Positions 24,937 through 32,895 of a stretch of 48,483 bases of DNA are shown here, in pieces; the first letter of the stretch is position 1; every line of letters starts with the position of its first letter. This DNA comes from Bauldia sp. (GTDB lineage: Bacteria; Pseudomonadota; Alphaproteobacteria; Rhizobiales; Kaistiaceae). Below the pieces are notes generated by a model. The model ran no database searches, was not told the origin of the DNA, and saw only the letters and a list, made by a program, of their open reading frames with translations. Where the stretch lies: assembly GCF_020442045.1 (NCBI RefSeq), contig NZ_JAGRLA010000126.1, positions 1-48,483 on the forward strand, written 5' to 3'. The translations under genes were made by a program, and so were the position numbers.

Positions 24937-26325
24937 ATGGACGCCCCCGACCCGATGGCTGATACCCTGACACTCGCCGAACTCAAGAAGTCAGTCGCTG
25001 CCGGAGAGATCGACACGGTCCTCGCCTGCATGGTCGACATGCAGGGGCGGCTGATCGGCAAGCGCTTCCAGGCAAGCTATTTCGTCAACGAAGCCCATGC
25101 CGAAACCCACGGCTGCGACTATCTCCTCGCCGACGACATCGACATGGAGCCGGTGCCCGGCTACGCGGCGGCGAGCTGGGAGAAGGGCTACGGCGATTTC
25201 GTTCTGAGGCCGGATCTCGCAACTCTGCGCCGGGTACCGTGGCTCGAGGGAACGGCGTTGCTCCTCTGCGACGTCCTCGACCATCACCATCACGAGGACC
25301 TCGCCCACAGCCCGCGCGCGATCCTCAAGAAACAGATCGCCCGGCTCGCCGACCGCAACATGTCGGCCTTCGTCGCCACCGAGCTCGAATTCTATCTCTT
25401 CGACGAGGACTACGAGACGATCCGCAGGAAGCGCTACGCCGATCTCGTCACCTCCGGCAACTACATCCAGGATTATCACATCCTCCAGACCACCAAGGAG
25501 GAGGATGTCATGCGGGCGGTCCGCCTCGGGCTGGAGGGCGCCGGCATTCCGGTCGAAAGCTCGAAGGGCGAGTGGGGTCCGGGCCAGGAAGAGATCAACA
25601 TCCGCTATGCGGATGCGCTGGCCATGGCCGACCGCCATGCCATCCTCAAGAACGGCATCAAGGAGATCGCCTCCGGCAAGGGCAAGGCGGTCACCTTCAT
25701 GGCCAAATGGGATTATGCGCTGGCCGGCTCGTCCAGCCACATCCACGCCTCGCTCTGGGACAAGGCGGGCAAGAAGCCGCTCTTCCCGGATGCCGGCGCC
25801 GAATTCGGCATGTCGGCGCTGATGCGCCATTTCATGGCCGGCCATCTGAAATATGCCCGCGAGATCACCTGGTTCCTCGCGCCTTACGTCAACTCCTACA
25901 AGCGCTTCCAGGCGGGGACTTTCGCGCCGACCAAGGCGATCTGGAGCCGCGACAACCGCACCGCCGGCTTCCGTCTGGTCGGCGAGAATTCAAAATCGAT
26001 CCGCACCGAATGCCGGATCGGCGGCGCCGACCTGAATCCCTACCTCGCCATCGCCGCTTTGATCGCGGCCGGGCTCGCCGGCATCGACGAGAGCCTTGAG
26101 CTGGAGGCGCCCTTCGCTGGCGACGCCTATCGGGGCAAGCGGCTCCGCGAGGTGCCCAAGACATTGCGGGAAGCGACCGTGCTGATGGCGAAGTCGAAGA
26201 TGCTGCGCGCGGCGCTGGGCGACGAGGTTATCGACCATTATGTCCATACCGCCGAATGGGAGCAGTTCGAATACGACCGCCGCGTCACCGACTGGGAACT
26301 GAAGCGCGGCTTCGAGCAGTATTGA
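24937..26325 (+). CDS. Glutamine-synthetase-family gamma-glutamyl ligase (PuuA-like)
   Basis: A 462-residue protein with the glutamine synthetase beta-grasp (about 15-105) and catalytic (about 110-462) domains. Active-site blocks are TELEFYLF (metal Glu), WGPGQEEINI (Glu pair), GSSSHIHASLW (ATP/ammonia site), VNSYKRFQAGTFAPT and RTECRIGGADLNPYLAIAAL. The last is typical of the PuuA/GlnT group, which condenses glutamate with amines such as putrescine or ethanolamine rather than with ammonia. Lying between an amine/acid TRAP importer and two dehydrogenases, it probably makes a gamma-glutamyl amide of the imported amine (inference). AGGTGAC precedes ATG 24937; ATG 24955 is an alternative start. 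Confidence 0.88.
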   Translation: MDAPDPMADTLTLAELKKSVAAGEIDTVLACMVDMQGRLIGKRFQASYFVNEAHAETHGCDYLLADDIDMEPVPGYAAASWEKGYGDFVLRPDLATLRRVPWLEGTALLLCDVLDHHHHEDLAHSPRAILKKQIARLADRNMSAFVATELEFYLFDEDYETIRRKRYADLVTSGNYIQDYHILQTTKEEDVMRAVRLGLEGAGIPVESSKGEWGPGQEEINIRYADALAMADRHAILKNGIKEIASGKGKAVTFMAKWDYALAGSSSHIHASLWDKAGKKPLFPDAGAEFGMSALMRHFMAGHLKYAREITWFLAPYVNSYKRFQAGTFAPTKAIWSRDNRTAGFRLVGENSKSIRTECRIGGADLNPYLAIAALIAAGLAGIDESLELEAPFAGDAYRGKRLREVPKTLREATVLMAKSKMLRAALGDEVIDHYVHTAEWEQFEYDRRVTDWELKRGFEQY

Positions 26326-26347
26326 GGTCAACGACGGCAGTGATCAG

Positions 26348-27748
26348 ATGACCGAGACCCTGAAGATCATCTCCCCGATCGACGGCTCGCTCTATGCCGA
26401 GCGGCCGCTCGCCGACGACACCACGATCCAGGCGACGCTCGAGAACGCGCGCGCCGTCCAGGCGGAATGGCGAAGCGTGCCGATCACCGAGCGCTGCCGG
26501 ATCGCCTCCGCCTTTACCGATGCGATGGTTGCCGACAAGGACCGTGTGGCGGAGCTGCTCGCCTGGCAAATGGGCCGTCCGATCCGCTACGGAGCGGGCG
26601 AAGTTGCCGGTTTCGAGGAACGCGCCCGTTACATGACCGAGATCGCGCCCGAGACGCTGGCCGACATCGACGTGGGCCCCAAGGAGGGCTTTGCTCGCTA
26701 CATTCACCGCGAGCCGCTCGGGGTCATCCTCAATCTGCCGGCCTGGAACTTTCCCTATATGACCGCACTCAATGCGGTGCTGCCGGCGATCATCGCCGGC
26801 AATACGGTGGTGATGAAGCATTCCAGCCAGACGGCGCTGACCGCGGAGCACTTCGCCGACTGTTTCGCCAGGGCCGGCCTGCCCGATGGCGTCTTCCAGT
26901 ACCTCCACATGACCCACGCCGCGACGGCCAGGGCCATCGCCTCCGGCCTGGTCGACCAGGTCGGATTCACTGGTTCGGTCGCCGGCGGCCGTGCGGTCAT
27001 GGCGGCGGTTGCAGCGGCACCGAACTTTCCGGCCACCTGCCTGGAACTCGGTGGCAAGGACCCGGCCTATATCCGGCCCGACGTCAATCTGCCCTTCGCC
27101 ATCGAGAACGTCGTCGACGCCGGATTCTTCAATTCCGGCCAATCCTGCTGTGCCCTGGAACGCATCTATGTGCACGAGGCGGTCTATGACGATTTTGTCG
27201 AAGGGGTGAAGGCAACCGTCGAGGCATACAAGCTGGGGCCTTCGAATGACCGCGATACGACACTCGGCCCGGTGGTGCGGACGGCGGCAGCGGATTTCGT
27301 CCGCGATCAGGTGGCCGAAGCGATCCGCGCCGGTGCCAAGCCACTGGTCGACCCTGCCGGTTTCGCCGCGGCGGCACCCGGCACCCCCTATGTGGCGCCG
27401 CAGGTGCTGCTCGATGTCGACCATTCGATGCGGATCATGACCGAGGAGACATTCGGGCCGGCGCACGGCATCATGAAGGTGAGATCGGACGAGGAAGCGA
27501 TCACCCTGATGAACGATTCCCCCTTCGGCCTCACCGCGGCGATCTGGACCGAGGATGTCGAGGCGGCCGAACGCATCGGCGACAAGATTCAGACCGGCAC
27601 GATCTTCATGAACCGCGCCGACTATCTCGATCCGGCGCTTGCCTGGGTCGGCGTCAAGCAGACCGGTCGTGGCGTCACCCTGTCGAAGGTTGGATACGAA
27701 CACCTGACCCGGCCGAAGAGCTTCCATCTCAGAACCGGTACCGGCTGA
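26348..27748 (+). CDS. NAD(P)-dependent aldehyde dehydrogenase
   Basis: A 466-residue aldehyde dehydrogenase. Visible features are PAWNFPY (catalytic Asn), VGFTGSVAGG (cofactor loop), CLELGGKDPAYI (general-base Glu), and FNSGQSCCALERIYV with the nucleophilic Cys. EETFGPAHGIMKV and NRADYLDPALAWVGVKQTG close the site. Tandem Cys-Cys at the nucleophile is notable but seen in other members. It is 22 nt after the ligase gene and 50 nt before the alcohol dehydrogenase gene; it probably oxidises the aldehyde that enzyme produces. Confidence 0.92.
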   Translation: MTETLKIISPIDGSLYAERPLADDTTIQATLENARAVQAEWRSVPITERCRIASAFTDAMVADKDRVAELLAWQMGRPIRYGAGEVAGFEERARYMTEIAPETLADIDVGPKEGFARYIHREPLGVILNLPAWNFPYMTALNAVLPAIIAGNTVVMKHSSQTALTAEHFADCFARAGLPDGVFQYLHMTHAATARAIASGLVDQVGFTGSVAGGRAVMAAVAAAPNFPATCLELGGKDPAYIRPDVNLPFAIENVVDAGFFNSGQSCCALERIYVHEAVYDDFVEGVKATVEAYKLGPSNDRDTTLGPVVRTAAADFVRDQVAEAIRAGAKPLVDPAGFAAAAPGTPYVAPQVLLDVDHSMRIMTEETFGPAHGIMKVRSDEEAITLMNDSPFGLTAAIWTEDVEAAERIGDKIQTGTIFMNRADYLDPALAWVGVKQTGRGVTLSKVGYEHLTRPKSFHLRTGTG

Positions 27749-27798
27749 CCCACGTCGATCAGAATAACCCAACATGAATCAGCCCCGAAGGAGTCGGC

Positions 27799-28983
27799 AT
27801 GGGCGACCCGCGTCCTGACCTTGTTGCCAACTGGAGCTACCCGACCGCGATCCGATTCGGACCGGGACGCATCGCCGAATTGCCGGCCGCCTGCGCCGCC
27901 GCCGGGATCACGAAGCCGCTGCTGGTCACCGACGCCGGCCTCGCCACGCTCGACATCACGAAAAAGACGCTGGCGATCCTGGAAGATGCCGGCCTGTCGC
28001 CCGGCCTCTATGCCGATGTCCAGCCCAATCCCGTCGAGCAGAATGTCATCGACGGCGTCGCGGCGTTGCGCGCCGGCGGGTATGACGGCGTGGTCGCCTT
28101 TGGCGGTGGTTCCGGGCTCGATACCGGCAAATTGATTGCCTTCATGGCCGGGCAGAGGCGGCCGATCTGGGACTTCGAGGATATCGGTGACTGGTGGACA
28201 CGCGCCGACCCGGCCGGCATCCTGCCGGTGGTTGCCGTACCGACCACCGCCGGCACCGGCTCGGAAGTCGGCCGCGCCGGCGTGACCACCGACGTGGCGA
28301 CCCATACCAAGAAGGTCATCTTTCATCCCGGCATGATGCCGAAGGTCGTCATTTGCGACCCGGAGCTCACCATCGGCATGCCGCCGGCAATCACCGCCGG
28401 CACCGGAATGGATGCCCTTGCCCATTGCCTCGAGGCCTATTGCTCTCCGGGCTATCACCCGATGGCCGACGGCATCGCGGTGGAGGGCATGCGGCTGGTT
28501 TTCGAGAACCTGCCCAAGGCCTATGCCGACGGCGGTGATATCGAGGCACGCGCCCATATGATGAGCGCTGCGGCAATGGGCGCCGCAGCCTTCCAGAAGG
28601 GGCTCGGCGCCATCCACTCGCTCTCGCATCCGGTCGGCGCCCTCTACAACACCCATCATGGCATGACCAACGCGGTCTTCATGCCTTATGTGCTCGCTTT
28701 CAACCGGCCGGCGATCGAAGCCCGCATCGACCGGCTCGCCGCCTATCTCGGCATTGCCGGTGGCTTCGATGGCTTCCTAACGGCCATTGTCGAGCTCCGA
28801 ACGCGGATCGGTGTGCCGGCGACGCTGGCCGCCTTCGGCATCGACGGATCGCAGGCCGCGACCATCGCGGAGATGGCGATTGTCGACCCGACCGCCGGCG
28901 GTAACCCCGTGCCGCTCACCAGGGAAGCGGCGGAACACATCTTCCGGACCGCCCTCGAAGGGAAGTTGGGCGACTCCGGCTAG
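27799..28983 (+). CDS. Iron-containing (group III) alcohol dehydrogenase
   Basis: A 394-residue Fe-dependent alcohol dehydrogenase. The N-terminal NAD(P) fold has FGGGSGLDTGK (about 95-105) and PTTAGTGSEVGRAGV. The C-terminal metal domain has the Asp and His ligands in GMDALAHCLEAY, HSLSHPVGALYNTHHG and nearby. A well-placed GGAG (AAGGAG, ending about 8 nt before ATG) supports the start. Its position after a gamma-glutamyl ligase suggests it oxidises the hydroxyl of a glutamylated amino alcohol (inference). It is the last gene of the run, followed by inverted repeats. Confidence 0.92.
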   Translation: MGDPRPDLVANWSYPTAIRFGPGRIAELPAACAAAGITKPLLVTDAGLATLDITKKTLAILEDAGLSPGLYADVQPNPVEQNVIDGVAALRAGGYDGVVAFGGGSGLDTGKLIAFMAGQRRPIWDFEDIGDWWTRADPAGILPVVAVPTTAGTGSEVGRAGVTTDVATHTKKVIFHPGMMPKVVICDPELTIGMPPAITAGTGMDALAHCLEAYCSPGYHPMADGIAVEGMRLVFENLPKAYADGGDIEARAHMMSAAAMGAAAFQKGLGAIHSLSHPVGALYNTHHGMTNAVFMPYVLAFNRPAIEARIDRLAAYLGIAGGFDGFLTAIVELRTRIGVPATLAAFGIDGSQAATIAEMAIVDPTAGGNPVPLTREAAEHIFRTALEGKLGDSG

Positions 28984-29000
28984 GTGGATGGGGCAGCGGG

Positions 29001-29038
29001 CGTTTCGCGCGCCGGTATTCGGGGCCAGCCGCGAAACG
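29001..29038. repeat. Inverted repeat after the alcohol dehydrogenase gene
   Basis: CGTTTCGCG (29001-29009) and CGCGAAACG (29030-29038) are perfect 9-bp inverted repeats around a 20-base loop, starting 17 nt past the stop. A separate 10-bp palindrome CCACGCGTGG lies at 29046-29055. The pair may form the 3' end of the operon transcript; no T-run follows. Confidence 0.4.
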
Positions 29039-29112
29039 GCCGCGACCACGCGTGGTTTCCCTGGCCGAGGCGGCACGAGCGGGCATGTCGAAAGGATGTC
29101 CGGCGGAAAATC

Positions 29113-29141
29113 TTTGCGCTGGAAAGCCCGGTTCCTATAGT
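29113..29141 (+). promoter_or_regulatory. Possible promoter of the CYTH-CHAD gene
   Basis: TTTGCG (29113-29118) and TATAGT (29136-29141) are 17 nt apart, 31 nt before the ATG. The -10 is good (five of six to consensus) and the -35 weak. The preceding gene run seems to end at the inverted repeats upstream, so a separate promoter is expected. Confidence 0.35.
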
Positions 29142-29172
29142 TTGAAGGCTCGCCGTCACGGAAGCTTCACAT

Positions 29173-30735
29173 ATGCCCGAGATCGAGCTGAAATTCCTGA
29201 TCAGCAAGGACGACGCGCGAAGGCTGAAAGCCCGCGTGAAATCCTCGGGTCTGGCTCGAGGCCGGTCAACGACGAGGACAATCAGGAGCACATATTTCGA
29301 CACGCCGGAGCAGCAGCTCCAGGAGGCTGGCCTTTCGCTGAGGGTCCGGCGAGAAGGGCGCCGATGGCTTCAGGCGGTCAAGAGCGGCCGGAGCAATGGC
29401 GCCGGCCTGACGACCGTTGACGAGATCGAGGTCCCGGTACCGGGCGACCGACCGCATGTAGACGCCATCCCCGAGCCGAAGATCCGCTCGATCGTCGAAC
29501 AGCAGGTGAACGGCTCGCCACTGGAACCGTATTGCGAATCCCTGATCCGGCGCACGACGACGGATGTCGAACTCGCCGACGGCACCCGCGCGGAGATCGC
29601 CATTGACGCCGGCGACATCAGGGTCGGCGACCAATCGGCGGAGATCGGAGAAGCGGAAATCGAGCTGAAAGCCGGCAGCACCAAGGGGCTTTTCGACATC
29701 GCCCACATCCTCTTTCCGGAAGGCGGGATCCGGTTTTCGGGGATGTCCAAGCTTGCTCGCGCCCAGCTGTTGGCCGAACAGGGCCGGGTCACCCCGCCGC
29801 TGGTGCCGCGGCCCGCAAAACCGGTACCCATCGACGCGACCATGACCGTCGAACGCGCCGCCCGCGACATCTTTCGCGAATGCTTCGACCAGATCGCCAC
29901 GAACATGAACGTGATCGCCGCGTCGGACGATCCGGAGGGCCCCCACCAGCTGCGCATCGGCCTTCGGCGGCTGCGAAGCGCCTTCAACATGTTCGGACAG
30001 GTCATGCAAAGTCCGGAGATGGAACGCCTCGGGAGGGAGGCGCGCTGGATTGGGGGAGAGGTCGGGTTTCTCCGGGATCTGGACGTCCTGGTCCACGACA
30101 TCGTGCTGCGCGAGGCTGACGCGCATCCCGAAGAACCAAGCCTCCCGTTACTCAAGACGGCCCTTGCGCGGCACTCGGAGGAGACACGCTCCGGCTTGCG
30201 GGCGTGCCTCGTCGGGCGGCCGGCGCAGACCTTCGTCATCGATCTCGCCGCCTTCGTCGAGACACGGGGCTGGCTCGTGCCGGAGGACTTCGGCCAGAGC
30301 GAACGCCTCGCGGCGCCGATCACATCGGTTGCGGCCGATATCCTCTCGCACAGATGGGCGAAGCTGAAGAGGCATGCCCGCGGCATCGATGGTCTGGATC
30401 TCGCCAGGCGGCACGAATTCCGTAAGGAAGTGAAAAAGCTCCGCTACGCCGTCGAGTTCCTGGCGCCACTTTTCGATGCGCGCCGTATCGATCCATTCCG
30501 CAAGCGGTCGCGCAAGCTCCAGAATGCCCTCGGTTCGCTGAACGACGTAGCCATGACCAGGGAGATCCTCGGAGGCGGCGGGCTTCTCGGAGGCGACGAA
30601 GCAGCTTTGGCTCGGGCCATCGGCTGGGTAATGGGCGCCAACCAGGCACGGGCGGATCTTGGCTGGGGCCAGGCCAAGACCGATTGGCGGCGCTTCCGTA
30701 GAGCCGGTCCTTTCTGGACACGAGCGGCCAGGTAG
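29173..30735 (+). CDS. CYTH and CHAD domain protein (likely inorganic triphosphatase)
   Basis: A 520-residue protein. The N-terminal CYTH domain (about 1-205) starts with the hallmark EIELKF and has alternating charged tunnel strands such as LSLRVRREGRRWLQAVKSG and EIGEAEIELKAG. The C-terminal CHAD helical domain (about 225-510) is rich in conserved His and basic residues: PEGPHQLRIGLRRLRSAF, LRDLDVLVHD and RRHEFRKEVKKLRYAVEFL. CYTH-CHAD proteins act as tripolyphosphatases, and CHAD domains bind polyphosphate. GGAAG lies about 9 nt before the ATG. A TATAGT -10-like element lies 31 nt upstream. The gene is a single transcription unit, ended by a hairpin. Confidence 0.93.
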   Translation: MPEIELKFLISKDDARRLKARVKSSGLARGRSTTRTIRSTYFDTPEQQLQEAGLSLRVRREGRRWLQAVKSGRSNGAGLTTVDEIEVPVPGDRPHVDAIPEPKIRSIVEQQVNGSPLEPYCESLIRRTTTDVELADGTRAEIAIDAGDIRVGDQSAEIGEAEIELKAGSTKGLFDIAHILFPEGGIRFSGMSKLARAQLLAEQGRVTPPLVPRPAKPVPIDATMTVERAARDIFRECFDQIATNMNVIAASDDPEGPHQLRIGLRRLRSAFNMFGQVMQSPEMERLGREARWIGGEVGFLRDLDVLVHDIVLREADAHPEEPSLPLLKTALARHSEETRSGLRACLVGRPAQTFVIDLAAFVETRGWLVPEDFGQSERLAAPITSVAADILSHRWAKLKRHARGIDGLDLARRHEFRKEVKKLRYAVEFLAPLFDARRIDPFRKRSRKLQNALGSLNDVAMTREILGGGGLLGGDEAALARAIGWVMGANQARADLGWGQAKTDWRRFRRAGPFWTRAAR

Positions 30736-30751
30736 GCCACGCGCCGGGCCT

Positions 30752-30770
30752 ATCCCGCTGCCAGCGGGAT
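30752..30770 (+). terminator. Hairpin downstream of the CYTH-CHAD gene
   Basis: A perfect 8-bp stem ATCCCGCT (30752-30759) with AGCGGGAT (30763-30770) around GCC, starting 16 nt past the stop. The following bases TCCATTCTTC are pyrimidine-rich but not a clean T-run. This is a moderate intrinsic terminator candidate. The remaining gap to 31009 holds no gene I can support. Confidence 0.5.
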
Positions 30771-31009
30771 TCCATTCTTCCGATCTCGGTAACCGCCGAA
30801 GTAAACGACCCGCCGCGACGCGGTTGGGCGATCAGACCGTTGACGTGGTGATCGGCGCGGCGCAGCTCCCGTGCCGTTTGCCGGGCGACGTCAGATCACC
30901 ATCCGAAGCGGGTTTTCGACCAGCGTCGACGAAGGCAACGCCGCCTTCCGGCGTCTCGACCGCATCACGGTGCAAGCCGCCGACTTCACGCTGTTTCGCT
31001 GCGCACCGG

Positions 31010-32473
31010 TTACCAAGTTACCGACACGTACTGGGTTTCCAGGAACTCCATGATTCCTTCATGCGCGCCTTCGCGGCCGATGCCGCTCTGCTTCATGCCG
31101 CCGAACGGCGCCGCGGGATCCGAAACCAGGCCGCGGTTGAGGCCGACCATGCCGAAGTCGAGCTTCTCCGAGACGCGCATGCCGCGTGAGAGGTCGCCGG
31201 TATAGACGTAGGCGACGAGCCCGTATTCCGTCGCATTGGCACGGGCAATGATCTCCGCCTCGTCGCGGAATGTCTGGATCGCGGCGACCGGCCCGAAGAT
31301 TTCATCCCTGAGAAGCTGGGCGTCGTCGGTGACACCGGTAAGCACGGTCGCGGGGTAGAAGAAGCCCTTGCCGTCGACGGCGGCCCCGCCGGTAAGGACC
31401 CTGGCTCCCTTGCCGACTGCGTCGGACACCAGCGAGACGACCTTGTCGCGGGTCTCGGCATTGACCAGCGGCCCGACGGCGACGCCATCGTCGAGACCAT
31501 GGCCGAGCGCCAGGCCCTTCATCCTCTCCGCGAACTTCGTGGCAAAGGCCTCGTGCACCGATTCATGCACATAGAAGCGGTTCGCCGCGGTGCAGGCCTC
31601 GCCCATGTTGCGCATCTTGGCAACCATCGCGCCTTCGACCGCGGCGTCGACATCGGCGTCCTCGAAGACAATGAAGGGCGCATTCCCGCCAAGCTCCATC
31701 ACCGGCCGGACGATGTTGTCGGCGGCGGCGTGGAGCAGCTTCCGTCCCACCTCGGTGGAACCGGTGAAGGAGATGACCCGGACGCGGAGATCGGAGAGCA
31801 TGGACCCGACCACCGCTCCCGAGCGCCGCGAGGGCAGGATGTTGACGATACCGGGCGGCACTCCGGCCTCTTCGAAAATCGGTGCCAGTGCGAGGGCAGT
31901 GAGCGGCGTCTCGGAGGCCGGCTTCAGGACGACGGGACAGCCGGCGGCAAGCGCCGGGCCGATCTTGCGGGTCGCCATGGCGGCGGGAAAGTTCCATGGC
32001 GTCACAAGGACGCCGATGCCGGCCGGCTTGTGCTGGACAACGATACGGGCGCCGGAGGACGGCGCCATCGATATCTCGCCGATGCCACGCACCGCCTCCT
32101 CCGCATACCAGCGAAAGAATTCAGCCGCATAAGCCACCTCGCCGCGGGAATCCGGCAACGCCTTGCCGTTCTCGACCGTGATCAACCGGGCAAAACGCTC
32201 GCTCTCGGCCATGATCAGCTCAAACGCCTTGCGCAGGATTTCGCCCCGCTCGCGCGGCTTGCGGGCTCCCCACTCCACCGCCGCGCCTTCTGCGGCATCG
32301 AGCGCGGCCATGGCATCGTCGACGGATGCGCTGGCGACCGACGCTATCGTCTCTTCGGTCGCAGGATCGATCACGTCCATGCGCGCGCCGTCCGAGGCGG
32401 GACGCCAGCTGCCGCCGATATAGAGGTCGGTCGGAACGTCGGCGAGCAGGTTGTCGTAGTTCGAAACAGTCAT
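31010..32473 (-). CDS. gabD: Succinate-semialdehyde dehydrogenase-like aldehyde dehydrogenase
   Basis: A 487-residue enzyme closest to the GabD group: YIGGSW near the start, VTPWNFPAAMATRKIGPALAAGCPVVLKPASETP (several short blocks), FTGSTEVGRKL, the general-base Glu in MELGGNAPFIVF, and the nucleophilic Cys in GEACTAANRFYV. It ends with FGGMKQSGIGREGAHEGIMEFLETQYV, the usual GabD tail. The common GQ-C block is GEAC here, a small departure. ATG 32473 begins the family sequence; a GTG at 32500 would add nine residues. No gabT is adjacent. In this setting it may oxidise a semialdehyde from the amine or cyclic-amide pathway next door. The specific substrate is not certain. Confidence 0.88.
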   Translation of the reverse strand: MTVSNYDNLLADVPTDLYIGGSWRPASDGARMDVIDPATEETIASVASASVDDAMAALDAAEGAAVEWGARKPRERGEILRKAFELIMAESERFARLITVENGKALPDSRGEVAYAAEFFRWYAEEAVRGIGEISMAPSSGARIVVQHKPAGIGVLVTPWNFPAAMATRKIGPALAAGCPVVLKPASETPLTALALAPIFEEAGVPPGIVNILPSRRSGAVVGSMLSDLRVRVISFTGSTEVGRKLLHAAADNIVRPVMELGGNAPFIVFEDADVDAAVEGAMVAKMRNMGEACTAANRFYVHESVHEAFATKFAERMKGLALGHGLDDGVAVGPLVNAETRDKVVSLVSDAVGKGARVLTGGAAVDGKGFFYPATVLTGVTDDAQLLRDEIFGPVAAIQTFRDEAEIIARANATEYGLVAYVYTGDLSRGMRVSEKLDFGMVGLNRGLVSDPAAPFGGMKQSGIGREGAHEGIMEFLETQYVSVTW

Positions 32474-32895
32474 GGCGATCTCATCTTTCCAACGATTCAC
32501 GAATGCGATCGGCTATGCGGTCGACGTTCGGCATGACCATGTCCTCGAGAACGTCCGCCGCCGGCCATACCGGACATCCGGCGCCGCGCGTGCAGCAGCA
32601 TTTTCCTGTACCGAGTCCGCGGGACACGTCAACTGTCCCCGTTTTCGGGCTGGCGTCTCCACCGGGGACGCACGCGGGCCGATGCGTCGGACCACGTGTC
32701 AGGCTGTCGGTTGTCCCGTCGCCAGTATCTGCTGGCGATGCGCCTCGCCGCTCCACGAGTACTCCATGCGGCAAGCGATCGAAGAGGCTTCATCAAGGAC
32801 ATGCTCCAGAACGACACGACATACGAGTGCTTCGTCCCGCTCCGGCTCCTATGGACCGAGCAGTTCCGGCAACAGTGCAGTCGAAATCACCGCGC
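32474..32895. other. 422-nt stretch with no intact gene
   Basis: This lies between the semialdehyde dehydrogenase start and the stop of the flavoprotein gene. No intact gene is convincing. On the minus strand, 32481-32565 reads as a plausible protein C-terminus (ADVLEDMVMPNVDRIADRIRESLER then stop, given here in part only), but it runs upstream into low-quality, Cys/Pro-rich sequence. A second open piece at about 32706-32845 also ends in a stop. Both could be remnants of decayed genes. The promoter of the dehydrogenase must lie here, but I see no clear -35/-10. Confidence 0.35.
32481..32565 (-). pseudogene. Possible C-terminal remnant of an unidentified gene
   Basis: The minus-strand frame gives VLEDMVMPNVDRIADRIRES and stops at 32481, eight bases before the dehydrogenase start. 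The amphipathic pattern looks like a real C-terminal helix, and codon choice is ordinary, but nothing convincing lies upstream in frame. It may be the tail of a deleted gene once upstream of the dehydrogenase; I do not recognise the family. Confidence 0.2.
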
